Assembly (NCBI GenBank): GCA_963969395.1
Contig: OZ017802.1
Location: 1,490,501-1,554,500 of the forward strand
Reading direction: 5' to 3'
Origin: Pseudoscleropodium purum
Taxonomy: Eukaryota; Streptophyta; Bryopsida; Hypnales; Brachytheciaceae
DNA: 64,000 nt
The notes under the pieces: model-generated
Databases searched by the model: none
Told to the model about the DNA's origin: nothing
Seen by the model: only the letters and a program-made list of their open reading frames with translations
Translations under genes and position numbers: made by a program
Part shown: one piece after another, positions 49,321-62,454 of the stretch
Numbering within the stretch: position 1 is the stretch's first letter
Layout of the letters: every line of letters starts with the position of its first letter

Positions 49321-52246
49321 AGTGAGTTTGGTCCTTCCAACTATTTAAGGTGTGTCAAAATGGTTTTTTTAAGCATTGTGGTTTAGCATATATCATAAAT
49401 TGAAGCATTTATATGTATATAATAGAAAATATATTTTTTCTTAAAATTAATGTTTTTGATGAAATTTGATCACTTTTATTTATATTGTGATCAGTAAATA
49501 AAAGATGACACACTAAAGAGTTATTTTTGAAAACTTCAATTGCAAAGCATTTGTAGTTTAAATTCTTCGCATCATGCAAATGTTGTATTGGCTCACAACA
49601 TTTGAATTAGATTAATTGAATTATATTTATTTATAGAGATGTAAGTTTTCTAAAATGTTTGAGTTGTCACAAACATATACAAAAAATTGAGCTGTATATT
49701 TGTGATTTGAAGTGTTGATTGAATATAATCACCATTTTTTATTTTATTCATCATATTGCATTGTTGTTGCATTGCAGTGGGCTCCATTCTAGTATATATA
49801 TATGAGATCTATGGATTATGTTTTCCACTTGGCTTTTGTTTGAAAGTCATTGCTTAATTATTATTCTAATAATATAAAATTTAGAATAATAATTAAAATT
49901 TTGCAATTCTAATAATACATAAATTGGGTTTTTAGACCACCCTTGGCCTTTAAACATTTTCAAATCATACAAGCATTTTTGATTGGAAAAGTCTATGTTT
50001 GGAATAATAACCAAAAGGAGTTAAACACCATATTTGAATACCATAATCATATAATTCATACAATATTAAAGATTAAAATTTGTAGGCATAAACTAAAAAA
50101 ATCTGAAAAGAAGATCTTCAAGTTAAAATCCAAGTGAATTAATAAATTTTGATTTATATATTCATCATTTTTTCAAAAGGGTCATTTTGAGGCCATTTGA
50201 TTGAGTTTCAAACCATTAGAGAACTTTAGTGGTTAATAAAGTTATATTCAAACTTCTTCACATCCATTTGATTGGATGATATTCACAATATGCACATCCA
50301 AAAACTCATTTTTGCAAAGATTAGTATCTATCAATTTATGGTAGTATTTATTGATATATAAAGATGTTTTTTCAACCCTTAAATTTATACATGTCTCTCT
50401 ATAATGGGCATAATGTAATGGTTCATATAGTAAGAACTTGATCTACCTAAGCAAAGTTCTCAAAGAATATTTGCAAGCACATAGAATCATGTTTTATCCA
50501 TCCCTCTAATTGTTTGTAGATTTTTGTGTTAGTTATTTAATATTTGTATGGTATAAATTTTTTAAACTTTGCTTTGCACTATTCTATGCTTCAAATGATA
50601 CAAGTCAATTTTACATCCAAAAATAACATTTCTAATTCAAAAAAGATCCTTTACTAATAACTAGTATAAATAAATTAATTAAAAAACTTTAAGAAATCAC
50701 CACAATTAGAATAAAAAAATTTGAATTCAAAAAGGTAAATTTTTGATAAAATTACAATAATTCAATTCACAACTAATTTTACAAGTTCATTGGTAAATAT
50801 TGGGTTGTATAATTTCAGATTTAATTATATAGACATTATTTATAATTGCATGCCATAACTTTTGTTCAAAAGTCATAATAAATTATTCTCTTAAGTTGCA
50901 TTTTATAATACATATTGGCAATTTTGGAAACTTGAAGAGTCCTTTGATTCTTTGATTTTGAATTTGTAAACAATACTCATTGAGACTTCAACAAAGTCTA
51001 GCTTCACCCTAGTAACTTATAGGTTGTAAATTTCAAAGACCTATAAATAGCTTGCAAGTCTTCAATGATTGCAATAATATTTGGATTGTGCAAAAGTCTT
51101 CATCCATTTTGGTTGGGATTGTAATTAAATGGCATCTCTATGCTTGTTTTGGGGATTGTAACCCAAAATGAAAATGGGCCTTGAAAGATAGCATTGTAAA
51201 TAGAATGTTTTCTTCAAAATTAGAGAGCTAAATTGTTTTGTAGAATTTTAAATTTTGGCATAAGTTAATCAAATATGCATAACTTTAGAAATGGAAGCTT
51301 CTATCAACATTACTCAATTGATGAAAATTACCCCTATTCAAAAGATCACCTGCAAATATCCTAAACAAATTAGTTCTTTCAACCCCATACTTTTGGGTTG
51401 AATTTCTTATAGAATTTCTTGCCTTGTTTAATAAATAGTGAAAATATAAATTTATTTCCATAAATTTTTTAAGAATAAATGTAACTATGTCTTTAGAAAT
51501 TTTTTACTTGAAAGATCATGTAATTCATTAATGTAAAGAATGATCATTTATGAACTATTTATATGAATGTGAATCCATGGTATAAATATTGTATTTTTTA
51601 TTATTATGTTTGTTTAAACAATCTATTATTTATCATAGATAGTATTAGATGATTGTTCAATTGCCCTAATAAGGGCATTAAAATATTCATTTATGTCATG
51701 AATTTTTAACTTGTAGGTTATGACATTTGTTCCAAGACATTTACCTAAAGACTTGTTTTTAGAATAAGAATTTTTTTGTCATATAAATGAAAGAATAATG
51801 GCAATTCATGCTAATCAAATTCATTAAATTTCTTTCAACATTGCTACACTAAAATACCCAACTATTATATCAAAATTTAAATAAAAAACCTAAAGTTAAT
51901 TTTTATGGATATTACTCTGAGAAGACATTGGAAAGCAAATAAACTAATGCTGCAAATATCAAAATATCTAAAAATGAGACAAATGCAAATCTTAAAATAA
52001 TAAATTTGCCACCTCCTTAATGTTCCTATAATTAAGGTGTTGAAAATATATTTTTTTCTTCTATTAATTCTAAAAATGATAACCAAATCATTTTTTCCAA
52101 CTTTAATTAATTATTTGACATGAAATGCATGACCCTAATAGCCAAATATGGTATTATCTAATTTCAAAAAAATTGATTACACAAAATTGATAAATAAAGA
52201 TATATGGCTCACTAGGAAAGTGGTAGATGTTTTAGCTTAGGAGACA
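49321..52246. other. AT-rich intergenic with repeat fragments
   Basis: Contains a partial family 6 tail (49745-49800), a local palindrome around ATTATTATTCTAA (49857-49897), family 5 copy 3 (50470-50670) and a TTTAGTGGTTAA decayed TTAA-element end near 50228. No gene is recognised. Confidence 0.4.
50470..50670. repeat. Dispersed repeat family 5, copy 3
   Basis: Matches 4093-4290 and 40860-41060: TCCATCCCTCTAATTGTTTG, GATTTTTGTGTTAG, AATATTTGTATGG and ATTCTATGCTTC blocks. Confidence 0.45.
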
Positions 52247-52250
52247 TTAT

Positions 52251-52970
52251 GGGAGGCAACCCATTCTTGACACACCCATTTTAGCAATATAGGCTATTCA
52301 CTTTCTGTTCAAAAGAGATGAATAGTCATTAATTTTGGTCTCCAAAGAAATCATCATTTTCTAATACCATGGGAATCAATCCCTTAAAAAAATAGAAAAG
52401 TATTCATTGAAAATCAAACTATTGTAGAAAATGTTCCCTTCTCACAACAAAACTCTAAGGATGAATAGTTGCACTTTTGTCCTATACAAGAGAATTCTCT
52501 ATCATCCATTGGACACTTATTATTCACAACAATGTTACAAAATTAATTATGGCACAATTTCCAATGCATACTACAAGAAAAAGGGGTGTTTTAAGTATAG
52601 TCCTAGTAGTATAATCTTTTAAGTAATGACTTTTAAGGTGTCTTTTTAGTAAAATTTTACTAAAAAGACACCTTAAAAGTCATTACTCAAAAGACTATAC
52701 TACTAAGATTATACTTAAAACACCCCTTTCTCTTGTAGTGGCAATTGTGGCATGTTATGATTGGCTAACAAGTCTCCCAATATTGCAACCACCCCTTGGT
52801 TAGAAAAAAGAAGGTTTATATCACAAGTATGGGAGAAACATAATCTTTAGCTAAAAAATTCATAGTAATTTTGTTTTGAGAAAAAAAATATGGAAAAATC
52901 TAGAACCCTATAGATACATGTAATTACTTAAAGTGGTCAACTTAAAGTGGCCAGAAATGGGTTGCCTCCC
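52251..52970. mobile_element. MITE, PIF/Harbinger-like, family B, copy 2 (with nested insertion)
   Basis: Terminal inverted repeats GGGAGGCAACCCATT / AATGGGTTGCCTCCC. TTA follows the right end (52971-52973), and a TTA sits one base before the left end (52247-52249). Outside the nested 172-bp CACTA element it matches 990-1364, with an extra stretch of about 170 bp at 52320-52560. The right end abuts the presumed 3' flank of the EXS gene. Confidence 0.7.
52569..52740. mobile_element. Palindromic CACTA-type MITE, nested
   Basis: A 172-bp near-perfect palindrome centred at 52654/52655 (AAAA/TTTT). The right terminus is CACTACAAGAGAAAGGGGTG on the minus strand; the left is TACTACAAGAAAAAGGGGTG. 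CACTACAAGAAA is the classic CACTA (En/Spm) terminus. Arms are 86 bp with about six mismatches by eye. The target duplication GCA is perfect (52566-52568 and 52741-52743). The related MITE at 990-1364 has the uninterrupted sequence ATGCAGTTGTGG at the same point, which is the empty site. Confidence 0.93.
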
Positions 52971-53840
52971 TTAATGAGCAATTCCACCCAAGTTGTGTGA
53001 TTCCTTGGTTGAATCATCACATCCTTTTCCCTGTGTAAATAAATCACACCTTCTATGGGTACTCTTTAGGCCCACTGATCTTTCCCCTGCTAGTTCGACG
53101 TTCAACACTAATAATTTACATAAGTGCTTGAAGTGATACAAAAGATAATTTTGAATTTCCATTATATCAGAATACTCATTTTGTAGATATATTAAACATA
53201 ATTTTTTTTCATGTACAAAAAGGCAACCTGATGGGCTCATAGAGTGGTGGAGAACCTCAGTCTCTTGAAAATATATGTTTGCTCCACCCAAGTAGAAGAG
53301 GCAAAACCTACCCAGTCAAGGATCATATATCGCATGAGGATTGTCCAGAAGTAACGCAATACAGCCCAGTAAAAACCGCCAAACAGTATCACATTGACGG
53401 GTCCATCCATGTTTAGCTTCACGACTGCCTGCAGCAGACTAGGTTTCCCTCACAGACTATCATACCCAGTTAACAAGCTTGCTGCAACAATTAATATCAA
53501 GAGTATGCATCTACAATAATCTGCACAAGATTTAGATGCTCATGAGGTACAAAATCACAGGAGTCTAGATACAAGCAAAGTGAACATGACAAAGCAATTC
53601 TTGAGGAATACTCTACAGAGTTCTTGAATAATCGTTGGTGACATAGCTGGTGCTTAAATGCACCAGGCATGAAAAGAATTAGATTTGGAAGGCAACAGTA
53701 CTTAAGTGGCCTCATTGCGAGGACACAGTGATTCGCGCAATTTGAATATTGCTCCAGCAGTGAAACTGGTCTCCCAGCAAAGAATATATGCGTTTAGAGT
53801 TCTAAGAAGTCTAACGCAGAACGTTGATGATAGTGATGAA
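52971..53840 (-). other. 3' UTR and downstream flank of the EXS gene
   Basis: Follows the EXS stop codon on the minus strand and stays moderately GC-rich. It contains short minus-strand frames (53237-53422, 53497-53715) that do not continue the protein. The poly(A) site is not identifiable. Confidence 0.4.
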
Positions 53841-56800
53841 TCATACATTGTGCTCTGGCTCTGATAGCAAGCGTTCTGTTTCAGAAGGGGGTATGTCTTT
53901 CAAGGGAATCGAAGATACCCGAGTAATAGGAGTGGTATTCGACAATTTGATAGCAGCGATCTCTACTCGGAAAAATATCCATTGAAAGCGACGCAACATC
54001 TCCAGAAAGGAAAAGAAGAACACAGTTTTAAAGTTGTGACGTAGATGGGCCGACAGCTTGTATGTCCAAGCACCTCGCAACACCAGATTGCTGCATATTG
54101 CCCAGTAATACACCTGAAACATTACAGAAGTGAACTTCAGAATCGTATAAATATCACCAAAAAACAATGAAACGAATTATCTCCATGCATCGATGCTTTC
54201 AACATCTCGCAATTTTTACTGGAAGGATAGATAACTTTTGGGTATTGAGCAATGAAAATTTGGTTGACATAATTTCAGAAGAACCAATTTCATCATCGCT
54301 ATGATTCTAGAAAGAACAAGCACTAATTTCCCAATTCGGCGGTTCTAAGAGAACGTCTTGCATTGTAATCACCTACCCAGGGGCGATTGTAAATCAAGGT
54401 AGGTCGAAGACACTGTTTAATTGGCTTCCATGGACCGTTCAACCACCTGCAATCATCCGATAATAATTTAACAGGTGCCAAGTGAGAATCACAGATCCAG
54501 ATACGTCATTCTGCCAGGAGTGGTTGATTTGCCTACAGTGACAAATACTTATAATTTGAAGAAACTATAGCAAGAGAGAAAATGAACTTAGAGAGGATGA
54601 GATGCAAACCCAAGATCCCAATCCTTGGTGATATCCCACCAAAATGAGTAGCAGGAATTGAGGATTGCAAACAACACCCACAGAGGACGCAAGTGACTAA
54701 ACCAGAATGGTAATTCTACGTGGTACTTGAGAGCTGAAATGAAGATAACAGGGAACGTCGTAGTGTACTTCAACGCTGCAGTCATAAAAAATCAGCACGT
54801 CATTAGAAGGATTCTCTCCTCTCCTCTCCTCTCACGTGAATAGAAGGATTCGTAGGTTTGAAAAGCATTGTGCAGGGCATGACTGGTAGCTAACCGTACA
54901 AGCAAAAGAGAGATAGAAATTTCAACCATATCAAATAAATATATCAAAATAGCACTAACATGAAAGAAAGGCAGTACCCTACCATTAAAAAGACACGTCT
55001 TATCTTTTGTATCATGATATTGTCGTAGGCACTGCAAGAATCTGCTCAAGTAGGGAAAAGCCAGAATAATGGGAATGTAAATAGAGTGACTTCCACAAGT
55101 ATCATTGGCATCCAACCACGCCACAGTGGCAACCTGGTCAAAAGAAACAGGAACCTGATAAGAATCACTAAACTGAATTGAATCTGCGTAATTTAATATG
55201 AAGTTTTCATTACAACCATTTCAAAGCGAATCACCCCTCAACATTATAAACTGATCGAAAACATAATATCACAAACCCAAAAAACAAACAGCACTGCACA
55301 CGGTCAGAAACAGAATGTACACTACAATCAGGGCCGAACTCTTAAGCTGCCTTTATGAGAAACACCTACCTGCCGATGATACATTCTACAGACTGAGCGC
55401 TCCAAGTCGGATAGAACCTGAAAGAAACAAAAAGAAATGTTCTACCCAGTAAGTTCTTACAGCGTCAGAATAAGTCAGCATACAGGTATAAATATGAATG
55501 CTGCACTACAAACAGCATATACTGCTTGCATACTTTGGCTATGGGTTCAACATATCACCAACAAATCAGTCAGCAAATAACACAGGCTGCACGGCATCGT
55601 GAGAACACAAAGTCACGTACTTTGGCCATGGAGGTCAGTACGTCCGCCACAAAGAAGTCTGCAAATGTTATTGGCTGTTCAAAATAAAACAAAACACAGA
55701 GATCGTTACGAATGCATGATTTTTTTCATTTACAAATGCCTTTCAGAGCTGTGATTGGAGCTATCTCAGTAGCAATACAAGTATAGATAGAAGCAACTAG
55801 AATTGAGTTCATCAAGGGCAAGCACCGGGAATGGCACAAGCCTGTGCTGAGCAGCTATCCCAGAAATTTAAAGTTGAAGACACTTCACTAACACATGTAG
55901 CACACAAAATGGCGGAACCATATCTATCTCAGTGCCATTTGACAGCATACCCCTACGTCAGAGACAACACTAAAGTGAATAAACGCACGTAAAAGATCTA
56001 AGGCTTTAGACGCCCTCAATGGTCTCCTCTACATGACTAGATTGTTATTCCATCTTTCCGGTGATCCAGCTCTTCCTTACTTTGTCTAATCTATTTCTCT
56101 ATTTCCTGGTCAGAAGATAACCTGGATAGGAAAGGTAAGGCGGACAAGAGTCTTCAGGAAAAAAAATCGGGTTTGCCCATAGAATGCATCCATGGGGAGT
56201 CCCAACATCAATGGCACCATCACATAGAGCAAGACCTGTTAAACATTCAACGTTTCATCAAAAATGAAACCCAAAATAACTTTCGATAAATGCATCAGTA
56301 GATAAACACGAATGCGAACACTGCTGAGACTGAAATATAATACAAAACGCCATACTTCATAAGCTCACATTCGTGCACAAACCACTACTCACTATCCAAA
56401 GATAATACTCTGAATCAAGACAAATATGCTTAGCCATCTGAACGATTTTCATAAGGATTAGACTATTTTTGCCAGGCTACATAGAATTGACATACAGGAA
56501 AATCGGTAGAATACATAGAACGTAAGAGACTACCATAAATATCAATTATACAGATAGGTAGTGGCATTACACATATTTCAGAGAATAATGAAAGCTCTCA
56601 GAGAGCTACATCCTGGAACTCACACGCATCAATCTAGAGGGTAAAACGTTGCAAACAAAGGCACTTCAGATTTGATGATTAGTGAGCGCTTACTGGTTGT
56701 GAAGCTGCATGAGAGACCAATCCGTGTGAATAAAGATACAGGTATGCCGTCATGCTTGTAATCACAGCCACAGTCATCCAGGATGCTATCTGAGGCACGA

Positions 56801-58553
56801 AAGAGACACACTTCTCTTACATGTAGTATGTAAATCACTTCAGAACACCTTCTCTATACGAGAAGTTGATACAACACTGCGTAGTAACGGAGAAGATATA
56901 GAAGTATGCATGCTGATATTTTACGATAATTCACATCATCAAACCATGGATAAAACAAATGTAACAACCTAATGCCCAAATCCTTGATAAAAGAATACCA
57001 CATACAGTCGAGCAACCATACGGACAAAACATCAACACAGTATGTTGTCGCGACATCTCACTTCAAGCCAGAACTAACGTTCATCCAGGAAGCTCAAATG
57101 GAAAATTTGGACTTTACCTTCCAGATTTCTTTATGGCTGACATGATTAAGATCTAGTTCAAACACACGGGCATAAGGTAGACGTGAAGTCAAGAACACCC
57201 AGACATTTATTCCCCACAACCACACCATCGCAGACTGCAATATCAAGAAGAAGAGAATTAGAACAGTTTTGATTCTTTGTCATGTTACAATTGAAATCCA
57301 CAGAAATAGAACCAAATGCAGGCGAGGTAAATAAACCGAGACAGCAAATTTGCAAGACCTAATTCAGAAACGAATACAGTGCTAACCCTTCACAAGTCTT
57401 AAAAACGAATCACATCATTAGATTATGAGCATCACAAGCTCAAGCAACGCTAACCTTGCGGAACCTTCACAGGAGTATACAGCGCTCTTTATTATACAGT
57501 CCCAGAAAACAAAATTCGATTTTCCATAATTAAAAATAAGCACATTTGAATATGAACCAAGATGTTTTACATGGATCACAAAGTAACACGTCGTTGCAGA
57601 GTCATTTCAAAACATACAGACGAAGAAAATTAACTGTTGATTGCTCACCATTAGGAAGAGTGGATTATAATATAGAAATACTTCATAGAAGAATTTGTCC
57701 CGAGTCGTCACATTCATAATAACCATAGACTCGTAAGCTACCTGTACTCCATGGTAATCCAATATCCACAGCAGATTCTCATCAAAAAGGCACAATAACA
57801 CCCAAGTATGCAAGGAAACAAGAATATTACAGCATTATCGACATTTACTTCGATAAAACCTGACATGCCAAAAAAATTCCATGTCGGAGGCACCACTAAG
57901 GGTGTCCAAGCACATCATAAAGAAGAAGGGTATTACCTTCAAGCAGAAGAGAATCCAAACAGCAAAGAAGATAGCCTGCAACCGGGACCCTTATCAACGT
58001 CAATTGTTCATCTCATCAAGTAAAATATCAGACTGCACGACACTGGACTATCAACGGCGTCGTATTGCCCTGATACTCTAGTATCCCAACAATAAATGAC
58101 ATATATCATATGAGACCCTGTAACAACTCAGTTCCAATGCATCATCGCAGTAAACATAAACATCAGAGGACTCGGTACTTGAGAAATGCAGAGCGGAATT
58201 ACCTGGATGCCCCATGTTGCAGGAGCAGTACTCTTCATTGCGCTCTCTTCTGAATTTACTATCTTGTCACTCACTTCCTGAGTAACCCGGCCGCCCCATT
58301 CTGCAAAGTTTAATCCTTAAAATCAACTCACAGACGGTTGAAAATACGAAGCCTGTGCCTTCCTCGAAAACGAAAATTCCAATCGATGATCCGCACTTTT
58401 TAAGTGATATCCACCAGCTTCAAACTCACCTGAATCCAGATTGATCGACCTACTTCCAGTGCGTCGTAGTGGTGGACTCTTCGCCGGTCTCTTGTCCAAT
58501 GAATGGAGAGACGATGGACTATGCACGTCGATGTTCAAAGAGGAACGAGACAT
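53841..58553 (-). CDS. EXS (ERD1/XPR1/SYG1) domain membrane protein, ERD1-like, without SPX domain
   Basis: Coding exons in transcript order: 58553-58430, 58300-58203, 57741-57649, 57234-57118, 56789-56694, 56235-56122, 55674-55621, 55417-55370, 55133-54983, 54775-54610, 54446-54377, 54113-53841. All introns are GT-AG; the frame closes to 467 aa plus TGA, close to my recollection of about 457 aa for Arabidopsis homologues. Start MSRSSLNIDV is the first ATG after an in-frame TGA. Residues 1-74 are polar. The EXS domain spans about 85-430 with several hydrophobic segments (FYEVFLYYNPLFL, MVWLWGINVWVF, MTAYLYLYSHG). Its core motifs are DLERSVCRM, CGSHSIYIP, FPYLSRFLQCLRQY, ISALKYH, DWDLGWLNGPW, SNLVLRGAWTYKLSAHLRHN and RRFQWIFFRVE. 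The usual ENEWNK after FFRV is replaced by EIAAIK. Relatives export or recycle phosphate (XPR1, PHO1; yeast Erd1 in the Golgi). A Golgi or endomembrane role is inferred from the missing SPX domain. Confidence 0.93.
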
Positions 58554-59660
58554 TCCTTGTTGTCGTAGACCGGGGACCACTTGTCCATCTGCTATAACTC
58601 TTTGTAACACCTCACGTCAAGCCTTTTTTTCTTCAATCCTAGAGTTCGCTTCTTCCTCCCAGCATAAGAGATAACATCTGAAGGTACGGCACAAGCAAGT
58701 CAGATAAAACCACCTCAAAATCTCCACGGAGGTCAAATTAAGCCTATCTCTACATATTTTCTTTTCTGAAGACTTCAATTTGGTTCACGCTTCAGATAAA
58801 AACAAGCAAAATGCCGAACTGCAATAAAACCTCTTTAACTCTTCTTTTTCGTCCAATGAACCTCCACACCAACACCAAACTAAAGAAAATGCAATTCTGA
58901 TCAAAATTCGGAACCTTGCTCACCGATCGTGGCAATCAGATCACGTCTTCTGGTGCCAAACTTAAATTAACCTCGATGCCATGCCTTGGAGTAATTCGCA
59001 GCAAGAATTCCCGGACTTCACAAAAAACCTGTCATACCCTAATTTCTCACAATCCTGAAATTCGTATCCGCATATCCACTTGCCCAAGCCCTAAGTTCAA
59101 TCCAAAGCAACGATCTCCTCTGCAGGAAAACCCTACCGAAGTCCCCTTGACTCGAAAGATGGCTTCGAATTCGGAAAGAACTATTAAAACCTACAATGCA
59201 GGTCGACTCACCACGCTTCGACATTCATCTCCTGACTTATTTCTGTCCCTGTGCACGCATCCGCGAATTCGGCTCAGCAACGGAGCACACGACCACAACA
59301 GCATACCAGAAGAAAAGGCCAGGCGATAACGAAGCTTAGAATACTCTAGAGGTGCCGATTGGGGACAGAATAGCGAGCGGCCAAACACGGATCGCAACAC
59401 GGGAAGGGGCGAGAAAGGGCTCGACGGAATCGCACGGAGGCGAGTAATGAGGAATCCCTCCGTAGGGAAGCTGCGATTTCTGCCGGGAGCCGCTTGCTTG
59501 CGCGAGATCTACGAAGCGCGAGCGAGGTCGCACCTCCAACGCTGATGCAGTACTCTCACCTCCCCCAACGCCACAGGACGCGCTGTTGGCTAGGCAGGAG
59601 AGCTGCGCACCTCCGGGAACGTAGTTAGGGAACGTCCCTTGGACCACGCTGGAAGGCACG
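58554..59660 (-). promoter_or_regulatory. 5' leader and promoter region of the EXS gene
   Basis: GC-rich up to about 59650, then abruptly AT-rich, marking the gene's upstream edge. A leader intron is likely: acceptor CCTTCAG on the minus strand (exon resuming at 58677), with donor candidates GTGAGTCG (exon ending 59212) or GTGAGAGT (exon ending 59560). Downstream of the acceptor is a 12-codon upstream frame beginning ATGTTATCTC. Plus-strand frames here (for example 58916-59329) are shadows. Confidence 0.5.
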
Positions 59661-62199
59661 GCACTTTAGAAAATGCAGTGAACGTGCCAAGTTCCAAGTT
59701 ACTGAGAGCGATCTCATGCTCTATGCAAGAGTTGCTTCTATGCAAGTATGGAGACATTGTTATTTTGGAGTACCTTTATCTTGTTATCAAACAAAAAGTA
59801 TTTGAAAAGTTCAAGTTCACTAATTTAAGTAGTTTTTGGAAGTGCTTCCCTTCTATTTACAAGTCTTCTTTGAAAGTTTTGACAATGAACTATTCTAATT
59901 TTCCTCTTGCAACTATTGCACACTTCTATGTAGAATTTCAATACATTTTGTCTTTAATATCAAGCTTAATCAATTCTAAATGCTTCGAAGTTTGTCCTAA
60001 GTTGATGCACATTCTTCCATCTCAATAACCAATTCTATTCAAATGAACATTGTGTTCAATCGTTTTAGAACAAAAATCTAAGAACATACATGATGTCATA
60101 TCACTTCGCTCAAAAGTGATAAGGCATAATGCATGTTTCTAGATTCTTGAGTGTTGAAATGAATGGAAGGATATAATTTGAATCAAAATGGGTGTAGTGA
60201 TGGAATAAAATATGTCTACCTTAATTGAGACCTTCATACACCCCTAGTTCATTTATTTTCATCTAAACATACTAATTAGATTACACTCATTCAATTAGTA
60301 TAGCTTGCTAGAAGGTCTTGTACAATTCATACTCTTGGGCTTATTGAATTAGCTTAGGATATGACATGCATTCTTTAAATATTGCATACCAAAGTTACAA
60401 GTGTTCATTTTTGAGTAGATGACCATAAATTAACACAAGTCTAGATGTTAATGTTACGTTCATTTTTAATTTCAATATGTACTCATTATCAAAAATTGTC
60501 ATGGTGTCTTTGTAAGATAGTTATTCATCAAATACATTAAATACAAACTCAATCATGATTTCATCTACTACAAATTTGTCACATTTTCATCTAAGTTACA
60601 CAATGTTTTCATTCATCTATTCTTATTAAACCCTAATGACATCCAAACAACTTTTCAACAAAACCTTGTAGCTTGATGAAACCTTTGTGGTGACATTGCA
60701 TTGCAATGGACTTCATTCTAATAAGTTATTAGGTGCAGTTACTAAAATGATACTTTCACACTTTGTACAAACTTGTAAGGTACTTGGTATTAACAAATAT
60801 TTAGGTAGGAGGTCCATAAAGGGACTAAGCTCTAAAACCATCCTTTAATACAATGGTACTTGACATTGTTTTTTCAATTTACCAATAGCATTCACCAATT
60901 TACCAACAACAAAAGTATGAAGGGGGTGAGACACTTGTAGAGCCCCAACTTTAAAATTCTTAATTAATTCCACAAAGGTCCAAAAGAGGTGATTTTGTTG
61001 CAATCATGTCATGATCCTTGTCACAACTTTCGAACCTTGATGGATGGATGCATTGATAGATGAAAGAATTTATGATGATTGTGTCATGACTTTTGATGAA
61101 TGGATGCATTTATGGATCATGAACTAATTCATGATGAAATATGCACTAGTGGATAAGCAAAGATTGCTCAGAAATAGAGATCTCTAGATGGTGAATTTGT
61201 GCATTGAAGTTAGACAACTTCAATTGAATGACAAGGGCATTGGAGTGCTTTGGATAGATATCTACATATGATGTATTTATGCAGTGAAGTTGACAACTCC
61301 ATTTGGATGACTAGTGTATTGGAGTTACACAACTCCTAGATAAAGATAAGCATATGGAACTAGGAGTTAGATAATTCCAAGTAGAAGATCAAGATATAAA
61401 TAAGAGATTTAGATAAGATATGATTGAAGAAGTATAACCAGGACTTTTACTTTAGTGGATGGTTTTAGATAGAACTATGGATAGAAAGCTAAAAGTAAAA
61501 AAAGGATTCTAGTCTATATTAAGGACTAATAGTCTTTATTGATAATTTTGGTAATATAAGATGGAGCTTGGGGATGAGGAAACAATCTCTTTGGAAATGA
61601 ATCTTTTTCTATGGTTTGAACTCCTTATGAAAACATTTATGTCCATATATATATATATATATGTATTGTATTCTTGATTGGAGTCCATTATTGGAGGTCT
61701 ATAATAAATCAATTTAGCAATTGGTGGTGAACAAGCCTCATATGGAATAAAATGAGCTTTTTGCAAAGGAGTGGATGTTGACTTTGTGGTCTAGTGGTGA
61801 TCGATTTGGAAGGTGTCAGATGGGATTAATACCATGGAGATACAAGTCCATACATATGTTGACACAATGCCCTATCATACCCCATTTGCTTAGCTAGGTA
61901 GTAGGGCATGATTGGTCTACTTAAATTTTTCAAGTGGTTTGGAACAACGCTTCTTCCTCTCCACAACTCTAGACAAGAAGCCACACCAAGTCCTACCATA
62001 GTAGATCAAAATTTCAAGCTTATAGGCTATCACAACATAGTTTTCTAGTTCAAGGCTTAAAAAATTCTTTCAAACTTTCTAGTGCATCATCCTTCTCTTC
62101 TCTTGGGATATTTTTTGTGGTTTTTTCTAATGCTCAAGATTGTAGTCAATTGATTGCGCATATGGTCAACTACACCCTCTTGGTTTTTTTCATGTTTAT
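59661..62199. other. AT-rich intergenic
   Basis: Holds family 6 copy 3 (60580-60725), part of family 7 (60930-61000), GATGGATGCAT-type short repeats (61035-61110) and an AT dinucleotide run (61647-61665). A weak tRNA-like A-box/B-box pair occurs at 61790-61850. No gene is recognised. Confidence 0.4.
60580..60725. repeat. Dispersed repeat family 6, copy 3
   Basis: Contains TTTGTCACATTTTCATCT, TTAAACCCTAATGACATCC and GCTTGATGAAACCTTTGTGG, matching 29075-29235 closely and 41167-41385 more loosely. Confidence 0.55.
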
Positions 62200-62454
62200 A
62201 GTTTTACTTTTGACCTTCTATGGTTGTAAACGTCATCGTGTAGTGTCCATTGTTCCAATCGACAATGTGAGAGGTGGCTTGATATAATGTTTGCTTCCAA
62301 TTATTGTTGCCATGGCTCAGAAGCAACGTTTTGTATGTTGCATGTGGTGGGTTCAACCATGATAATACATCCATGATGACATTGTAGAAGTTGATGTACG
62401 ACATACATGTCCACAAATATTGGACATGAGTTACTAACAAATTTATTATACAAA

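Noticed and set aside
53237..53422. 61-codon hydrophobic minus-strand frame downstream of the EXS stop
   Set aside because: Not in phase with the EXS protein, which already ends with a family-like C-terminus; treated as 3' flank.
58916..59329. 137-codon plus-strand frame in the EXS leader
   Set aside because: Antisense to the 5' leader, no domain, and it overlaps the proposed leader splice sites.
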